From JAHBNG01 sp039028975 (GTDB lineage: Bacteria; Chloroflexota; Anaerolineae; Caldilineales; Caldilineaceae), in NCBI GenBank assembly GCA_039028975.1, contig JBCCHB010000027.1, positions 1-64,000 of the forward strand: a stretch of DNA of 64,000 bases, written 5' to 3'. Below the pieces are notes generated by a model that saw nothing but the letters and a program-made list of their open reading frames with translations, searched no databases and was not told the origin of the DNA. Below, piece after piece: positions 27,157 to 36,788 of the stretch (its first letter is position 1; every line of letters starts with the position of its first letter). The position numbers and the translations under genes are program-made.

Positions 27157-27169
27157 GGCAATAAGGTTA

Positions 27170-27256
27170 GCTCAACCGGCTCTCAGAGGGTTGACAAGCA
27201 ATATGGAACCGTGAAAATAATAAAGAGCATGAAGAAAGCTAGGCTAAATCTTCATT
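27170..27256 (-). repeat. Dispersed repeat, family C copy 2
   Basis: On the minus strand this reads in order GGAAATGAAGATTTAG, CTTTCTTCATGCTC, TTTCACGGTTCCATATTGC and TTGTCAACCCTCTGAGAGCC. It matches 9967-10051 in the same order. It fills the spacer between the HAD gene and the OppD-type ATPase gene. Confidence 0.5.
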
Positions 27257-27316
27257 TCCATCAAGCACTTCATGGTTATTGAATTGCCCTCCTGAGTTCC
27301 CAATGCGCCCTAATAT

Positions 27317-28297
27317 TTACTGATCATACAAATGACATGATACCCACCGGTCTGGCTTGACCTCTTCCAGCGTTGGACCGTCCTCCGAGCAGTGCGGAAG
27401 TACCTGCGGACAGCGAGGATGGAACATACAGCCTGACGGCGGGTTGAGTAGAGAGGGTGTTAGCCCAGGGATGCCGCTAAAAACCTCTTTGGATTCGAGG
27501 GTGGGCAGGCTGGCAATAAGTAGTTGGGTATATGGATGTTGCGGGTCCTTGAAAATATCACGTACCGGGCTAACCTCAACCAGCTTGCCGCCATACATGA
27601 CGCCAATGCGATCCACGCACTGGGCCATCAGCCCCATATCATGGCCGACCAGGATAACCGAGGCTCCGATATCATTTTGCACACGTCGCAGCGTCTCCAT
27701 CACTTGGCGCTGCACCACCACATCCAGCGCGCTAGTCGGCTCGTCCGCGATGATCACCTTGGGACTGAGCAGAATGGCCATGGCAATACAGACTCGCTGC
27801 TTCATGCCGCCGCTTAACTCATGGGGATAGGCATCCACTACATCGGCCTCTAGCTCCACCCACTCCAATACCTCTCCAATGCGGGCCTTGTGTACACTTC
27901 TGGTTTCGTTAAAGGCGTGTGCCCACATGGTGTCGCGTAGCTGTTCGCCAATCTTCATAACCGGATTGAGCGAGTTCATGGCACCTTGGGGAATCAATGC
28001 AATATCGGCAAAGCGGGTCCGTCGCATCTCTTCTTCGGATAGCTGCAGCAAGTCTGTGCCGTCCAGCAGCACCTGACCACCTTCGATCATAGCCGGTGGT
28101 CCAAGTAGCCGCATGAGGCTCAGCGCGGTGGTACTCTTGCCCGAACCCGATTCGCCCACCAGCCCCAGCCGTTCACCAGGTCGCAAGAAGAAGCTTACGC
28201 CGCTGACTGCACGCACCGAGCCACGTGGTGTTTGGTAGCTAACGCGCAAATCCTTCACGTCGAGCACGTGTTCAGAATTGGACGACAAGCTAGCCAC
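27317..28297 (-). CDS. Oligopeptide-type ABC transporter ATP-binding protein (OppD type)
   Basis: A 326-residue ATPase of transporter 2. Walker A is GESGSGKST, the signature is LSGGMKQRVCIAMAIL, Walker B is VIIADEPTSALD, and the switch is LVGHDMGL. The tail is CMFHPRCPQVLPHC. Its start overlaps the permease stop by 8 nt (28290-28297), showing co-translation. Confidence 0.93.
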   Translation of the reverse strand: MASLSSNSEHVLDVKDLRVSYQTPRGSVRAVSGVSFFLRPGERLGLVGESGSGKSTTALSLMRLLGPPAMIEGGQVLLDGTDLLQLSEEEMRRTRFADIALIPQGAMNSLNPVMKIGEQLRDTMWAHAFNETRSVHKARIGEVLEWVELEADVVDAYPHELSGGMKQRVCIAMAILLSPKVIIADEPTSALDVVVQRQVMETLRRVQNDIGASVILVGHDMGLMAQCVDRIGVMYGGKLVEVSPVRDIFKDPQHPYTQLLIASLPTLESKEVFSGIPGLTPSLLNPPSGCMFHPRCPQVLPHCSEDGPTLEEVKPDRWVSCHLYDQ

Positions 28298-29204
28298 GCA
28301 TAGCTCCCTTCAGGCGCGGATTGGCATACTTATCCAGTGAGACGCTCATCAGAAAGAGGCCGGTAAAGATGGTGGCCAGCGTTACAAGCGGTGGACCCCA
28401 CCACCACCACATGCCTTTGAAGAGCGCCGAGTAGTTGAAGGCATAGTAGAGCGTGCGCCCGATAGTGGGAATGTTCTGTGGCCCCAGACCCAACACCTCC
28501 AAGCCAACGGCAGCCAGAATCCCGCTGCTGACCGCACCCACAAACGACGCGGCCAAGTAGGCGGTCAAGTTGGGCAAGATCTGGAAGACGATGATCTCCA
28601 AATCGTTCAGCCCAGAAAGCCGGGCAACTTCCACAAAGAGCCGCTCCCGCAGGCTGAGCGTCTGCGCACGAATCAAGCGTGCTGGCAAAGGCCACGAAAG
28701 CAGCCCCACGATCACTGCCATAAGCTCCACCGTGACCACGCGTACATAAGCCGAGACGGTGATCAGGATGGCCAGGGCTGGGATCACCAGCATCACATCG
28801 GCAAAGCTACTAAAGAGCGTATCCGCAAAGCCTTTGTAGTAACCTGCAAATAGACCAATCAGCGCGCCAATCAAGACGCCCACTGCACCGGCCAGGAAGC
28901 CAATTTTGTACGTGTTTGGAATGCCGATGACCATCACAGCAAACATATCCCGGCCCAAACCGTCGGTCCCCAACAGATTGTCAAATGAAGGGCGAAGGTT
29001 GAGCGGTGCCGCGCCCATGTCGGCCATCTTTGGGCTAATGCTCCACGAACCGATTAGCCCAAACAAGTACATGGCGAGCAGAAGCAGAACACCCGCTGTA
29101 AAGAGCAGATTCTCTCTGAAAAACGAACCTATGCTACGAAACAAACTACTAATGGTTGAATCACCACTGTATGATGTAGCTTTTGGGACAGTCGCTGTAG
29201 TCAT
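28290..29204 (-). CDS. Oligopeptide-type ABC transporter permease (DppC type)
   Basis: A 304-residue permease. It has an N-terminal helix LLFTAGVLLLLAMYLFGLIG, the DppC-type NLLGTDGLGRDMFAVMVIG motif, and EAA-loop LRERLFVEVARLSGLNDLEI. About six helices in total. It lies between the DppB-type permease and the OppD-type ATPase and overlaps the latter. Confidence 0.92.
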   Translation of the reverse strand: MTTATVPKATSYSGDSTISSLFRSIGSFFRENLLFTAGVLLLLAMYLFGLIGSWSISPKMADMGAAPLNLRPSFDNLLGTDGLGRDMFAVMVIGIPNTYKIGFLAGAVGVLIGALIGLFAGYYKGFADTLFSSFADVMLVIPALAILITVSAYVRVVTVELMAVIVGLLSWPLPARLIRAQTLSLRERLFVEVARLSGLNDLEIIVFQILPNLTAYLAASFVGAVSSGILAAVGLEVLGLGPQNIPTIGRTLYYAFNYSALFKGMWWWWGPPLVTLATIFTGLFLMSVSLDKYANPRLKGAMRG

Positions 29205-29237
29205 ATTTATTTACTCATTACAACCGATACTCAATAC

Positions 29238-30257
29238 CTAACCCGAACTCTCTGCAACATAAGTTACCCGCGGGTCGAGGCGTGGGTAGATCAAATCGAT
29301 AATCAGGACGGCCAATCCAACAGAGATGGCCAGAATCAGCGTGATACCTTGAATGACCGTGTAGTCGCTGTTAACGATAGATTGGTATAGCTGATATCCA
29401 AGCCCGGGATAGGAGAAGACAATCTCTACCAGGATGGCACCGGAAACAACGTAGCCTAGGGCAATGGCCAGATGAGCCATTTGGGGCGGGATGACGTTGC
29501 GTACGGCATACCACCAGAGAATGCGCCGCTTAGGCAATCCCTTGGCTTCCGCCAGCAACATGTAGTCCTCACCGATGGTGTTGATCATCAAGCTGCGCAT
29601 GGTTAGTGCCCACCCTCCCAGGCTGGTCAGGATGATCGACAACGCAGGCAGGATGGCATGACTGAGAAGGCTTTTTATAAATGGCCAGTTAAATCCCTTA
29701 ATCATCCCGCTATCAAAGGCACCGCTCATAGGAAGAAGCCTGTTGGTGAAGGCAAAGACGTAGAGCAGCAGCATGGCCATCAGATAATAAGGCAGTACGC
29801 CGCCAACCATGGTGATGGGGAGCAGGGACCTCACAAGTTCGGGCGTCCCTTTCCAAGCCAGGAAAGCACCGACGATGATCCCCAGCACAAAGGTAAGCAA
29901 CACGCTGATACCGATCAATCCGATGGACCAGCCAATGGCGGGGCCGATAATGTCCCACACTTTGGCAGGATAAGCAGAGAGCGATTCGCCAAAGTCTAAG
30001 CGCAGCGTGTTCCACATATACTTGGCGTACTGGATATAGAGGGGATCGTCCAGCCCAAAGCGTGCGCGATAGGCTTCGAACATGGCTTGGCCATTCTCAA
30101 TCCCGGCGCTCGCTTGCGACATGCGAGACGTAATTGCACCAATAGGATTACCCGGTGCCAGACGCGGAATAACAAAGTTAAACGACGCGGCCACAAAGAT
30201 AACCAGGAAAAACATACCGATGCGTCTAATAAAATAGCTGAGGTTTACGCCTCGCAT
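29238..30257 (-). CDS. Oligopeptide-type ABC transporter permease (DppB type)
   Basis: A 339-residue permease. It begins with the anchor YFIRRIGMFFLVIFVAASFN and ends in LIYPRLDPRVTY, both usual for DppB. The EAA loop is IGEDYMLLAEAKGLPKRRIL. It follows the binding protein by about 100 nt. Confidence 0.92.
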   Translation of the reverse strand: MRGVNLSYFIRRIGMFFLVIFVAASFNFVIPRLAPGNPIGAITSRMSQASAGIENGQAMFEAYRARFGLDDPLYIQYAKYMWNTLRLDFGESLSAYPAKVWDIIGPAIGWSIGLIGISVLLTFVLGIIVGAFLAWKGTPELVRSLLPITMVGGVLPYYLMAMLLLYVFAFTNRLLPMSGAFDSGMIKGFNWPFIKSLLSHAILPALSIILTSLGGWALTMRSLMINTIGEDYMLLAEAKGLPKRRILWWYAVRNVIPPQMAHLAIALGYVVSGAILVEIVFSYPGLGYQLYQSIVNSDYTVIQGITLILAISVGLAVLIIDLIYPRLDPRVTYVAESSG

Positions 30258-30360
30258 ATTGGCTTATCCTTATTCTGACAAGGTGAGGATGTGAAAGGGT
30301 TACAAGGTGATAGTGTATTCGAAATCACTCCTTCACACTCTCACCCTTTCATCTTAACCA

Positions 30361-32169
30361 CTATTGTGCCGGTTGAATTTCGGTCAACACACGCAAGAAG
30401 TGCTGCCAGTGGCTCGGTGGTTGAACGTAGTTGTTCTCCTTGGTGGGCCAGTTGGTCCAATAGGTCTCGTTAAAGAGGATAAAGACAGGTGTCTGTACAA
30501 GCGGGATATCTGGCAGTTCGTCTGCCCAAATGGTGACGGCTTGCTTCATTAGATCCACAACCTGTGGGTCGCCCAACGGCAAGGCACCCATCTCGTCGAT
30601 TAGAGCAGAATACTCGTCGTTCACCCAGCGACCGCCATTGTTGGTGTTGTCCACATATTCGGTACCTGGGGTGCCAATCGGATTGACCCATTTCTTGTGG
30701 TAGCGTTGCATGCCAAACCACGGCTCGATCACGCTGCCACAGCCGTCCCACTGAGTAGCGGCAGTAAATTGGCCACGCCCTGTTTGGTCGCGGAAGACGC
30801 CCCACTCCAAAATGCGCAGAACGGCATCAATGCCCACATCATTCAATTGCTGCACAACCATGCGCGCCCACGGCTCCATAAAGGGGGGGAGTACAATATC
30901 GAGTGAGAGCGTATTGCCGTCGGCGTCCATATACATGCCAGCACCCTCATCAAAGGTGTAACCGTTTGCCTCGAGCAATTCACGCGACTTGTCCTGGTTG
31001 AACTCACCAATGGGCGCAATGATGTCGGCGATTGCTTCTTGGAATGGTTCCATTGCCGCATAGTCGGGGAAGATGAAGCTAGAGGTGGCACCAGCGCCTT
31101 CATTGACCACGTCCACAATCTGCTGACGATTGATGGCATAGGAGAGCGCCCAGCGCATCTCTTTGTTGTCCCAGGGTGCAACGGTGGCGTTAATCGTCAG
31201 CATGCGCGGGCATGGATCGATCCAGCCTAGCGGTGGCACATCCGTATAGGGGACCAGGCTCGGATTTTGGGCCATTAGTGCATCGTTGGTGCTCGGGTTA
31301 CTGCCACCGCCGATATCAGATTCGTTGTTAGCAAGCTTCTGCTGGCCGGTCGCTGCATCACCAACCCAGGGGCGCTGGATTTCTAACGGAGCCGGTAAGT
31401 TAAAGGCACCGCTCTTGGCACCCCACCAGTCGTCGTTGCGCTTGTAGACAAACTCGGTGGATGAGAAGCTCTTTACCACATAGGGACCACTGAACACAGG
31501 CCAGCCGGTTGCCTCATCAAACTCATTTTTGAAGGTAATCGGATCTTGGCCTTCCCAGACATGTTTAGGTAGGGGAACAATGGCTTGCGAGGTGGTCCCA
31601 GCCAGATTCTCCATGACAAAGCGCGGGTTTGCTTCAGTCAACGTGAAGTGAATGGTCCGCTCGTCAACGGCCTCGACAGATTCGACCCACTGTTCAACCG
31701 CGCCAGACCAGTTAAGCTGTGGTGCATACTCCTTCAGCAAGTTGATAGTAAAGACCACATCTTCGGACGTTAGCGGCGTACCATCACTCCACTCAGTGCC
31801 ATCACGTAGTATCACCGTCCACTCGTCAAGTGCTTCATTGGCCTCGTAGCTCTCGGCCAGCCAGCCATCGATATCACCCGTTTCATAGTTCAACATAAAG
31901 AGGGGCTCCATCATGTTCTGGTTCATCCCCTGTAGAATAAAGGTACCAGGGATGTACGGATTCCAGATATCCGGTGCCGGAATGTTGACGTTAGACGGAA
32001 TAATCACCACGTCCTTGCGGGCGACCGTCCCTGCGGCGCTATCCCCAGATCCGTCTGCAGATGCCGCGTCCTGTCCTGGTGCGGGCGCAGCCGTACAGCC
32101 CAGTGCCATCAGGGCCAAAACGCCCAATAGCAACAACAATTTTGCAATGTGAGATTTTCCAATGTTCAC
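30361..32169 (-). CDS. ABC transporter substrate-binding lipoprotein, family 5
   Basis: A 602-residue binding protein, first gene of transporter 2. The N-terminus has a hydrophobic signal with a lipobox-like MALGC (Cys about residue 25), then an Ala/Gly/Ser/Asp linker. The SBP_bac_5 signature is WTVILRDGTEWSDGTPLTSE, with EMRWALSYAINRQQIVD downstream. AAGGAGG precedes the ATG. The fold accepts peptides and oligosaccharides; the adjacent sugar-type kinase and HAD hydrolase favour a carbohydrate-like ligand here, by inference. Confidence 0.92.
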   Translation of the reverse strand: MNIGKSHIAKLLLLLGVLALMALGCTAAPAPGQDAASADGSGDSAAGTVARKDVVIIPSNVNIPAPDIWNPYIPGTFILQGMNQNMMEPLFMLNYETGDIDGWLAESYEANEALDEWTVILRDGTEWSDGTPLTSEDVVFTINLLKEYAPQLNWSGAVEQWVESVEAVDERTIHFTLTEANPRFVMENLAGTTSQAIVPLPKHVWEGQDPITFKNEFDEATGWPVFSGPYVVKSFSSTEFVYKRNDDWWGAKSGAFNLPAPLEIQRPWVGDAATGQQKLANNESDIGGGSNPSTNDALMAQNPSLVPYTDVPPLGWIDPCPRMLTINATVAPWDNKEMRWALSYAINRQQIVDVVNEGAGATSSFIFPDYAAMEPFQEAIADIIAPIGEFNQDKSRELLEANGYTFDEGAGMYMDADGNTLSLDIVLPPFMEPWARMVVQQLNDVGIDAVLRILEWGVFRDQTGRGQFTAATQWDGCGSVIEPWFGMQRYHKKWVNPIGTPGTEYVDNTNNGGRWVNDEYSALIDEMGALPLGDPQVVDLMKQAVTIWADELPDIPLVQTPVFILFNETYWTNWPTKENNYVQPPSHWQHFLRVLTEIQPAQ

Positions 32170-32406
32170 TTCAGACCTCCTTGCTTTGGGTTCCTCATTT
32201 GAACTGCAACTCTTTGTGTGAAGTACGATTTTATGGTCACTGCTGACAACACCACATCAAACATGTGATCAACAGAAAACATACAGGCTACAAAACGGAC
32301 ACATCGACACTATGTCTATCAAGGACAAAAATACTCAATAGTTTTCTATAGTGTAGGAAAGTATAAAAGTCTACCTCGAAACATGGGCAAATTCTGGCTG
32401 CTCACG

Positions 32407-32539
32407 CAGTGATCGCCTCGACCTAGCTGACGGCTGATTAACTGAAAGCTTCTTTTTCGTCCCTCCATCGCCTTGCAGCTCATGCAACGGTTGCAAAGCA
32501 ACTCTGTAACCAAGCGAAATGACAGATTGCGATCTACTG
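32407..32539. repeat. Repeat family A element, decayed copy
   Basis: The right end reads ACCAAGCGAAATGACAGATT then GCGATCTACTG, identical to the right end at 5837-5870 except for single changes. The left end (CAGTGATCGC at about 32408) is degenerate. It lies in the spacer between the binding protein and the kinase gene, which contains no gene. Confidence 0.55.
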
Positions 32540-32738
32540 AAACTCAAATCATGATTTGGCCTGAAAACAGAGGAAGAAGTTGGAGAGTATTTTGGCCTCG
32601 CAATGATCATACAACTTATTTGATGTTTGTCAAAGTTGGGTAGCGAGCCAATATGTGATTCTGAGAAAGTAAAAGCACAATTGGGTTTTGAAGCAACGCC
32701 ACGGCAAACAACTCTTTGTCTTGTTGAGAACAACCAGC

Positions 32739-33563
32739 CTAACGCGGCTCCTGGCTGAATGCCCCAAAATGCTGCAGGACTTGCGCGGCTTGTTCGGCTC
32801 CTCGCCGTAAGGCCATGGGAACGGCACCATTCAGAAAGTAGCTGAGGCTAAAGGCGGCTTGGAACGCATCCCCACAGCCTGTCGTGTCTACGATTTGCTC
32901 AACATCAAGTGCCGGTTGGAAAATTGAGCCGGACGGAATCAGGGCAAGGCTACCTGCCGCACCCAAAGTCACAACGATCAGACAATTAGATTGCTCTGCT
33001 AAAGGCTCCAATCGTTTGACCGTTTCCTCATCTCCACTAAAAAAGGCCAAATCGATGGAATTTAACGTCGCCGGAGAGAGGGCTTTCTGGCGTCCGGCCG
33101 ACCAATCCCCAAAATCAAGCACCCGTTTGATGGTATTCGTTGGTAGCTCAATCAGTTGCATCGCGAGGGAGTCTGCTGCTTCACCATCATACTGGGTTGT
33201 CACAAGATCATGTTGACAGATGAAGTGCTTCGCGGCCTCGGTGAGATGAAACTGATTTAACACATTGGCACGATAGCCACAAGGCGGAAAGAAACGCTCC
33301 CCATCATCGTTGACCTCGATGTCTATTTCAGCCGTTTTGCCAGCTAGAACGGCAAGGTTTGTGGTATCGACCTCTTCTTTCTCCAGCGTTTCCAGAACCC
33401 AAGTGCCCAGTGGTCCATCGCCCACGCAGCTGACCATAGAGGCACTTTCGGCACCACCACGTTTGGCTTGTACGGCAAAATTGAGCCCAATGCCGCCCAC
33501 AAAGCTCAGGTTCTGGTTCAGATAGCGATCAATTGTGATTTCACCGACAGATACAATTTTCAT
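32739..33563 (-). CDS. PfkB-family carbohydrate kinase
   Basis: A 274-residue ribokinase-type kinase. FVGGIGLNFAVQAKRGGAES is the N-terminal substrate-binding Gly motif, SCVGDGPLGTWVLETLEKEE follows, and the C-terminal catalytic motif is DTTGCGDAFQAAFSLSYF, with Cys where DTxGAGD usually has Ala. The protein is short for the family (typically 300-320) and resembles fructoselysine-6-kinase-like members. It would phosphorylate a sugar or sugar derivative in the cytosol. It lies upstream of transporter 2 on the same strand. Confidence 0.88.
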   Translation of the reverse strand: MKIVSVGEITIDRYLNQNLSFVGGIGLNFAVQAKRGGAESASMVSCVGDGPLGTWVLETLEKEEVDTTNLAVLAGKTAEIDIEVNDDGERFFPPCGYRANVLNQFHLTEAAKHFICQHDLVTTQYDGEAADSLAMQLIELPTNTIKRVLDFGDWSAGRQKALSPATLNSIDLAFFSGDEETVKRLEPLAEQSNCLIVVTLGAAGSLALIPSGSIFQPALDVEQIVDTTGCGDAFQAAFSLSYFLNGAVPMALRRGAEQAAQVLQHFGAFSQEPR

Positions 33564-33641
33564 AATGCCATTTATAAGGGATGATTGAGGCCATTACCAG
33601 GATTCGGCATCTGGTGCTCTATCCAGTTTTAATTTTCGGGT

Positions 33642-33690
33642 TAAGTAGGCACGCCTCGTGCCGGTCGCCGCATGAGGGCGTGCTTGCTTA
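33642..33690. repeat. Short hairpin repeat
   Basis: TAAGTAGGCACGCC (33642-33655) and GGGCGTGCTTGCTTA (33676-33690) are imperfect inverted copies around a short loop. A related string (GTAGGCATG...CACGGGCGTGCTCAC) occurs within the element at 44191-44318. It lies between the kinase and dehydrogenase genes and may also end transcription. Confidence 0.4.
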
Positions 33691-33836
33691 GGAATGAGTT
33701 GTAAATAACTTGCGCGTTTCAATCGGGTGTAGCCCCTTCAAGTGCTCAATTTATTTAATTCCCGTTCCTAACGGTTACCTAACGACCCAAATTTTTAAGA
33801 TGGATGATATACTAGCCCCCGATAATCAATGCCCGA

Positions 33837-34847
33837 TTACGAATTCAGGATGCCGCCGCTCCGTTTGCGACCCACTTCTATTGCTTCGGGGTTCAATATA
33901 AAGGTTGTCCCGAGCGAGCCAGCCAAATAGCTCTCTAACTGACTGACCGCTATCTCCATCCATTCGTGGAGCATGTCGTTGACCTTCCAACCGATGTGGG
34001 GCGTGAGCAACACATTCGGCAAGGTGCGCAGTGGACTATCAGCCGCTAATGGTTCAACAGAAAAAACGTCTAGTCCTGCTCCGGCAATGCGCCCTTTGCT
34101 CAGCAGATCAATCAACGCCGCCTCGTCCACAATGGCGCCGCGGGACGTATTGATTAAGAGGGCGGTTGGTTTCATTTTATAGAGTAGCTCACGGCTGATC
34201 AAACCTTGCGAATCGTCCGACAGTCTCAAATGAACCGAGACAACATCCGAGGTTGCCATTAGTTGGTCAATGGGGAGGCGGGTCACATCGGGTTCATCGG
34301 CCGAGTAATCGCCGCCCCGATCCCATGCGGCAATCTTCATACCAAATCCGCGGGCAATCTGGGCAATGGGTTTGCCATGTCGGCCATAGCCCAAAATACC
34401 AAGGGTACGCCCATAAATCGAGCCGCCGATCTCTTCGGGCCATTCACCCTGCACCATCTGTTGATGTAGTGGGTAGATGCGGCGCGTCAACCCCAAAATC
34501 AAGCCAAATGTTAGCTCAGGAATAATAACCATCGGCCGCTTTGCCCCACGCCCTAAGGCAACCAAAATGCCTCGTTTAGAAGCTGCCTCTTGATCCAAAT
34601 GGTACGCATGACCACCTGATTGCAGAATTAGCTCTAGGCTAGGACAGTGGACAAAGAAAGCCTCATCTAAGTTGGTACGCTCGCGCAGCGCAAATATCAC
34701 CTGGTATTGGGCTAAGGTAGGGTAGTCATCTGGGGCAATGGGCCGATCCATGATCGTCACATCCGCTAGATTTTGTAGATCGGTCAGCGCGGGTGCCGCC
34801 GCCAACTCGCCTTCGTGATCGTTCAAAACAAGCAGTTTGGTCTTCAT
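33837..34847 (-). CDS. NAD-dependent D-2-hydroxyacid dehydrogenase
   Basis: A 336-residue enzyme. The cofactor motif is TLGILGYGRHGKPIAQIARG with an acid-type strand end AAWDRGG. Catalytic residues follow: Arg in LLINTSRGAIVDE, Glu in GLDVFSVEPL and His in LLTPHIGWK. It interconverts a 2-hydroxy acid and a 2-keto acid. Paralogues lie at 54143 and 56451. No strong Shine-Dalgarno precedes the start at 34847. Confidence 0.9.
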   Translation of the reverse strand: MKTKLLVLNDHEGELAAAPALTDLQNLADVTIMDRPIAPDDYPTLAQYQVIFALRERTNLDEAFFVHCPSLELILQSGGHAYHLDQEAASKRGILVALGRGAKRPMVIIPELTFGLILGLTRRIYPLHQQMVQGEWPEEIGGSIYGRTLGILGYGRHGKPIAQIARGFGMKIAAWDRGGDYSADEPDVTRLPIDQLMATSDVVSVHLRLSDDSQGLISRELLYKMKPTALLINTSRGAIVDEAALIDLLSKGRIAGAGLDVFSVEPLAADSPLRTLPNVLLTPHIGWKVNDMLHEWMEIAVSQLESYLAGSLGTTFILNPEAIEVGRKRSGGILNS

Positions 34848-35112
34848 AGTTCTATAGTCTTTCAGAAAATGATTGTCTTGTTGTCTATAATAATTGGCTC
34901 ACATAAAATCTCGAGAAATCTTCGCTGGCCAGTCGAGACTGCCTATGTTTTTTGAATAGCCTAAAAGCACAGAGGAATCGGTGCCGCGATCCATAAATTG
35001 AAGTAGCCAAGGGTTTAGGTATTTTGCAGGGAAGGATACTTCACCTATGCTAGAGTATCAAATCCTGCAACATCAGACAGCAGCCATAGCACCAATAAAG
35101 GAGAAAACCAAC

Positions 35113-36555
35113 ATGAACAACTCAAACCGTCCCAACATCCTGTGGATCTGTAGCGACCAGCAGCGTTTTGACACGTTGGGCTGCTATGGCAACGACTTCG
35201 TTCATACACCCAACATCGACAAGCTGGCCGAGAACGGTGTTCTCTTCGAATATTGCTATAGCCAAAGCCCCGTTTGCACGCCCAGCCGTGCTTCCTTCCT
35301 GACAGGGCGCTATCCGAGGACCACTCGCTGCCGCGCCAACGGTCAATCGATTCCTGAAGATGAAGTCTTGGTGACTCGGTTATTGTCCGATGCCGGGTAT
35401 GTCTGTGGCCTATCAGGCAAGCTTCACCTCTCCGTCTGCAATCCTGCTGTAACCCAGGGGACTGAGCGGCGCATTAACGACGGCTATGACGAGTTCAACT
35501 GGTCCCACCATCCATCACCTGACTGGCCCACCAGCGACTTTAACCACTGGCTGCGCGAAAAGGGTGTTGAGTACAGCACGCCATCCTACAAGGGCTCCAA
35601 ATATGTGGAAGCCGGGTTGCCTGCTGAGTACCATCAAACCACGTGGTGTAGCCAGAAAGCCATTAACTTTATCGAGGCCCACGCCAATCACGACCATCCG
35701 TGGCTCTTTTCTATCAACATGTTCGATCCCCACCACCCCTTTGATCCACCAGTAGAATACTTGGAGCGTTATCTAGAACGGCTGGATGATGTGCCGCTGC
35801 CCAACTACACGTCAGGTGAACTGGAGAACAAGACCAAGTATCAGCAGATCGATCACAACGGAGCGTACAACAACCCCAACCTCTACCCCTATCCCAAGAT
35901 GACCGATGAAGAACATCGTTTGGTGCGGGCGGCCTACTGGGCTATGTGCGATCTCATTGACGATCAGGTTGGCCGGATGATCGACGCGCTGGAAGCCACC
36001 AATCAGCTCGACAACACCATCATTATCTTTATGAGTGACCACGGCGAAATGTTGGGGGATCACGGAATCTATCTCAAAGGAGCCTACTTCTATGAACCAG
36101 CCGTTCGCGTGCCCATGATTGTCTCGTTTCCCAAAGCGATTGAGCCAGGACGCCGCAGCAGTGCCATGATTGAACTTTCGGACATTGCGCCGACCCTGCT
36201 AGAAGCGGCCCAGCAGCCACCATATGAAGGAATGCAGGCCCACTCGTTTTGGTCAATTCTCACGGGCGAGAGTAATCTCAACCAGCATCGGGATAGCGTT
36301 TATAGCGAGTATTACGATGCTTGGACCCACGACAATGCCGCCGCGACCATGATCCGTACGGAGCGCTATAAGCTTGTCACCTGCCACGAATTGAACAGCG
36401 GCGAACTATATGACCTGGAACTAGATCCTGGAGAGACAAATAATTTGTGGGATGAAGAGACCTACGCATCGGTCAAGCTAGATCTCTTTCGGCAGCTGAG
36501 CGACCGGATGGCTCAGACGGTGGATCCACTGCCGCCGCGCCAAGCAAAATGGTAG
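35113..36555 (+). CDS. Sulfatase (family S1)
   Basis: A 480-residue sulfatase, a typical length. RPNILWICSDQQRFDTLGCY holds the first metal acid, CTPSRASFLTGRYP the C-x-P-x-R formylglycine site, and IIIFMSDHGEMLGDHGIYLK the DH pair. RTERYKLVTCHELNSGELYD is the C-terminal block that the remnant at 2085 also shows. I chose the ATG at 35113, preceded by AAAGGAG; an upstream in-frame ATG at 35047 would include that site. There is no signal peptide. It precedes transporter 3 on the same strand. Confidence 0.93.
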   Translation: MNNSNRPNILWICSDQQRFDTLGCYGNDFVHTPNIDKLAENGVLFEYCYSQSPVCTPSRASFLTGRYPRTTRCRANGQSIPEDEVLVTRLLSDAGYVCGLSGKLHLSVCNPAVTQGTERRINDGYDEFNWSHHPSPDWPTSDFNHWLREKGVEYSTPSYKGSKYVEAGLPAEYHQTTWCSQKAINFIEAHANHDHPWLFSINMFDPHHPFDPPVEYLERYLERLDDVPLPNYTSGELENKTKYQQIDHNGAYNNPNLYPYPKMTDEEHRLVRAAYWAMCDLIDDQVGRMIDALEATNQLDNTIIIFMSDHGEMLGDHGIYLKGAYFYEPAVRVPMIVSFPKAIEPGRRSSAMIELSDIAPTLLEAAQQPPYEGMQAHSFWSILTGESNLNQHRDSVYSEYYDAWTHDNAAATMIRTERYKLVTCHELNSGELYDLELDPGETNNLWDEETYASVKLDLFRQLSDRMAQTVDPLPPRQAKW

Positions 36556-36631
36556 CACGAACGCACTTGTGATATACTGACTTTGTACATCATATAGCAA
36601 ATCCCCCCATTACTTCATATCCCGTAATCAG

Positions 36632-36765
36632 TACTCTGTAAATTAGATTTTTTGTATTGTCATATCGAGCGGAGCCGAGACATCTCGCGTATGTATAACC
36701 TGAGATTTCTCCCTCCGTACCTTCGGTCGAAATGACAAACACCCAATTACTTTCTTTACAGAGTA
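36632..36765. repeat. Palindromic intergenic element, family A-like with different ends
   Basis: Inverted ends TACTCTGTAAA (36632-36642) and TTTACAGAGTA (36755-36765) enclose TTGTCATATCGAGC and GTCGAAATGACAAA, around GAGATTTCTCC. The core matches repeat family A, but the termini differ. It ends 23 nt before the binding-protein start and may carry its promoter. Confidence 0.65.
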
Positions 36766-36788
36766 ATCAGCCTGCGGAGGAACAAACT

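Noticed and set aside
32371..32733. 120-codon open frame on the minus strand
   Set aside because: It is composed largely of translated repeat family A (SRSQSVIS) and has no protein similarity that I recognise.
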